A DNA stretch of 20,849 bases from Chara braunii (lineage: Eukaryota > Streptophyta > Charophyceae > Charales > Characeae). Position numbers and translations under genes: made by a program. The stretch lies in contig BFEA01000647.1 of the NCBI GenBank assembly GCA_003427395.1, positions 711,286 to 732,134 of the forward strand, read 5' to 3'. The notes beneath the pieces were generated by a model. That model saw only the letters and a program-made list of their open reading frames with translations, was not told the origin of the DNA and made no database searches. Of this stretch, positions 19,051 to 20,849 are shown one piece after another (within the stretch, counting starts at the first letter, position 1; every line of letters starts with the position of its first letter).

Positions 19051-19281
19051 CACAGTCAGAGTATCAAACAGAAAACCCCAAGAAGCATCAAACATTTCTG
19101 ACAAAATCCATGGTGCGAATTTGATATAACAAGCACTGGCTCCCAGTGCAACCTCATAAAAAGCTATGAAACACAGACCTGAAGAAATTGAAACACAAGT
19201 GGTTGTTACCAAGGCAGCCCCTCGTGAACCAAGAAAGCGACCAAACACGCCTGCTACTAAACTACCGAGTAGAGGTAAGAC
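19051..19281 (-). pseudogene. Mitochondrial nad5 fragment (NADH dehydrogenase subunit 5, N-terminal), NUMT
   Basis: The minus strand reads 77 uninterrupted codons matching NAD5 codons 7-83 with no indel. Diagnostic stretches are [60 protein letters not shown] and TLTV. In mitochondria NAD5 is a membrane subunit of complex I of about 670 residues, so this is only the first eighth. It lacks a proper start codon region and is followed by unrelated sequence after TLTV. It passes codon 77, where seed plants have group II intron nad5i230, without interruption, and codons 52, 66 and 81 are leucine (CTG, TTG, CTG). Substitutions such as R for E after GS show it is diverged. It is joined directly to the ccmC fragment. 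I infer a non-functional nuclear copy; the frame may be open by chance or youth. Confidence 0.92.
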
Positions 19282-19282
19282 T

Positions 19283-19440
19283 GGGTATCAGCATAGAAAG
19301 ATGTATTGATGTACCAAATTGGCTAATACTAGAAGGTTGATGCAAAGTCTTTCACCAATTTACAGAGAATTTCATTATTGGTATATTTATGAGACCTATA
19401 CAAACAAAAAGAGAAGCTACATCTGCAGAAAAGAATAGAA
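19283..19440 (-). pseudogene. Mitochondrial ccmC fragment (haem exporter / cytochrome c maturation), NUMT
   Basis: The minus strand encodes a stretch matching the later part of CcmC, the mitochondrial membrane protein that handles haem in system I cytochrome c maturation. Recognisable pieces are SADVASLFVCIGLINIP, IMKFSVNW, a stop, KTLHQPSSISQFGTSIH and LSMLIP. The conserved WW of the WWNTLHQP region is broken: the second W is TGA instead of TGG. The start and the C-terminal end of the gene are missing. The fragment joins nad5 codon 7 at 19281-19283 with at most a base or two of overlap. Sequence upstream of SADV (above 19440) is unrelated. The residues look less like angiosperm CcmC than I would expect and more like a slowly evolving streptophyte form, but this is from memory. 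Confidence 0.88.
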
Positions 19441-19618
19441 AAGGGACCGACCGGGTCAATTTTTTTTTTTTTTTTTTTTGACGACGGGGTTGGACTGCGC
19501 TTGTCGAGATCTCCCCGAATCTGAAAAGAAATTTATGATCTGCGAACGTTTTTCACAGGGGTAAAGAGGAGGGGGGGGGGGGGTCGCTATTTCCCGCGAA
19601 TGCCCGCTGTTTTCTGAG

Positions 19619-19622
<4 letters not shown>
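19441..19622. other. Spacer with T-run and G-run
   Basis: A T-run (about 19460-19479) and a G-run (about 19571-19582) surround GC-rich text. No gene is visible. Confidence 0.5.
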
Positions 19623-19707
<85 letters not shown>

Positions 19708-19788
19708 TCTCCCTCTGACGCACGGGCCCGCTACTTCCCATGAACGCCCGCTGTTTTCTGTCTGCCTGCTATTTCCCGCGTTCGCCCA

Positions 19789-19830
<42 letters not shown>
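19585..19830. repeat. Repeated CCCGCGAATGCCCGCTGTTTTC-type units interrupted by (CT)n
   Basis: A unit with GCTATTTCCCGCGAATGCCC then GCTGTTTTCTG (about 19585-19618) is followed by (CT)40 (19623-19702). It recurs as GCTACTTCCCATGAACGCCC then GCTGTTTTCTG (about 19730-19760), then as a shorter GCTATTTCCCGCGTTCGCCC (about 19768-19787), followed by (CT)19 (19793-19830). The pattern suggests tandem duplication of a unit that included the CT tract, with separate length changes. Long Arg-Glu frames on the minus strand come from this tract. Confidence 0.85.
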
Positions 19831-19834
<4 letters not shown>

Positions 19835-19886
19835 GCAGCGCAGAAGTCCCCGTTCCAGAGCTTTACCACAAGAAAAAGATGCTTAC

Positions 19887-20019
19887 CGATGGAGGGAAAT
19901 CTCGACTGCGGGAAGGGCGATTGTGAATCCACGGAGGCCGAGGCGGACGGGGGCTGGGCGACGACGTCTCCAGCTCGATTGCGTTCGACGTCCAAAGCAA
20001 ACGGGGTGCACATCTGCAA
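19887..20019 (-). CDS. Weak candidate first exon, unknown protein
   Basis: A GC-rich minus-strand frame starts at an ATG (20019) and runs 44 codons (beginning MQMCTPFALDVERNRAGD, with Ser, Pro and Ala-rich text ending SQSPFPQSRFPSIG) to a good splice-donor sequence, CG|GTAAGC (intron starts at 19886). The composition and donor resemble a plant first exon, and (GA)n tracts close to it on the same strand are often found near plant promoters and 5' introns. No family is recognised, no downstream exon could be identified, and a palindromic repeat cluster lies directly upstream. It may equally be part of a repeat. Confidence 0.2.
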
Positions 20020-20059
20020 AGCGGGAGGAGTTCGGAGGCAGGAGGGTNTTTGAAGGACA

Positions 20060-20370
20060 GCCTATCTTCGGGCGGTTTCCTGCCCGAATGTTCAAAAACA
20101 GGCGGCCTATCTGGGCCGCCGATCTCACCAGATCGACGGTCCAGACAGGCCGCCAGTTTTTCAAGATTTTGGCGGCCCTACTGGACACGGTCTGGTTTTC
20201 TTTGGGTCCGGGAGGCCTCCATGACCTGCATGGAGGCCTCCCAGACCCCAAAAAAAATCGAACCCCCCCCCAATTCGAAATGCGCGGGGGGGAACCGGCG
20301 CAGTCCACCGGCCGGTCCAACTGGCCCAGTTCCGGTGGGGGGAGGGCCCCCCGGTGGGACCGGGTATGCA
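20060..20370. mobile_element. GC-rich nested palindrome cluster (element E, foldback-like)
   Basis: Successive hairpins occur. At 20067-20088, TTCGGGC faces GCCCGAA. At 20095-20160, two 31-bp arms (left starts AAAACAGGCGGCCTATCTGG, right starts AGATCGACGG) differ at four positions around a 4-base loop. At 20210-20242, GGGAGGCCTCCATG faces CATGGAGGCCTCCC perfectly, with a 5-base loop and further pairing outside. Smaller palindromes follow (ACCGGCCGGT and AACTGGCCCAGTT) within 20308-20334, then GGGCCC-type text. There is no coding capacity and no target-site duplication was found. It resembles the GC-rich palindromic ends of elements C and D in style, but lacks their shared core. Confidence 0.6.
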
Positions 20371-20741
20371 GCCTTGGCATAAATCGAGAAAAATTCAGAA
20401 AAACATATCTTCCGATTCTTTCATAGTCAACTTTCCCCCCAACTTTACACCATGCCCATCTGCCAACTTCTGTCCAAAATTCCATGACTGCAGATATAAA
20501 ACAGCTAACGACTACAAGAAGCTTGAAGCCATTGCCTTATCAGAGTCCCTGGAAGTCTCACTTGTCTTTCACATTGAGCTGCAAAAGAATGATTCTATGC
20601 CCCTCCACAAGCTTGGAATGTGACCTCTGTGCCCTTACTGGAAACACACAACATCCCATGATATTGTGTGCGGGGATAGCTCTTCCCACCACTGTTGGTG
20701 GTTCAACACCTCTAGAAAACCACACAACACAGTACACGATG
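20371..20741. other. Unassigned stretch
   Basis: No recognised gene, RNA or repeat. A plus-strand frame of 89 codons (20354-20623) has no known motif. Confidence 0.45.
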
Positions 20742-20794
20742 CTCTCTCTCTCTCTCTCTCTCGCACACACACACACCTCCCCCAAGTCGCTCTG

Positions 20795-20849
<55 letters not shown>
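20742..20849. repeat. Compound microsatellite (CT)n-(CA)n-(CT)n at window end
   Basis: A (CT) run at 20742-20762, a (CA) run at 20764-20776, a short unique stretch, and a (CT) run from 20797 to the last base. The final tract continues beyond the window, so its length is unknown. Confidence 0.97.

Noticed and set aside
19456-20019. 187-codon minus-strand frame with long Arg-Glu repeats
   Set aside because: It is the translation of the (CT)n microsatellites; only the short part upstream of the GTAAGC donor is kept as a weak exon candidate.

Overview
This window looks like nuclear DNA from a streptophyte, most likely a land plant with a large, repeat-filled genome. The evidence is long AT-rich intergenic stretches, long (AT)n, (CT)n and (AAC)n microsatellites, foldback or MITE-like elements, a tRNA-derived SINE-like head, and fragments of mitochondrial genes of plant type (26S rRNA, ccmC, nad5). 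One ambiguous base (20047) points to a draft assembly. I found no intact, recognisable nuclear protein-coding gene. Nearly all long reading frames are chance, low-complexity or inside repeats. One weak candidate is a GC-rich first exon on the minus strand (about 19887-20019).

Layout. Positions 1-2700 are mid-GC unassigned DNA with weak internal duplications. Positions 2700-14000 are AT-rich intergenic DNA holding three related foldback elements: A (about 4981-5619), C (about 9651-10005) and B (10612-11303, with a perfect 8-bp target-site duplication). The same stretch has a SINE-like insertion (about 7516-8275) and several local tandem duplications (8.7, 9.1, 9.3-9.65, 12.5, 12.6-13.2 and 13.3-13.6 kb). 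Positions 14000-20849 are more GC-rich. They hold element D (14651-15189), an inverted-repeat element (16498-17164), a mitochondrial rrn26 fragment (17469-17662), a fused ccmC/nad5 mitochondrial fragment on the minus strand (19051-19440), CT-rich microsatellites, and a GC-rich palindrome cluster E (about 20060-20370). The window ends inside a (CT)n tract.

Two observations stand out. First, the nad5 fragment reads uninterrupted from codon 7 to codon 83, through the place where seed-plant nad5 carries a group II intron (i230), and it has leucine codons at sites that angiosperms create by C-to-U editing. The ccmC piece looks the same. This suggests either transfer through spliced, edited RNA or a donor mitochondrion lacking that intron and those editing sites. 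Second, elements A, B, C and D share a core module of about 60-100 bp around a GGCAAA-GTTG motif, yet each is bounded by a different GC-rich palindromic sequence. Between A and B a core of about 300 bp is inverted while the outer arms stay in place. No operon or pathway can be inferred; the window is best read as a graveyard of transposable and organellar DNA.
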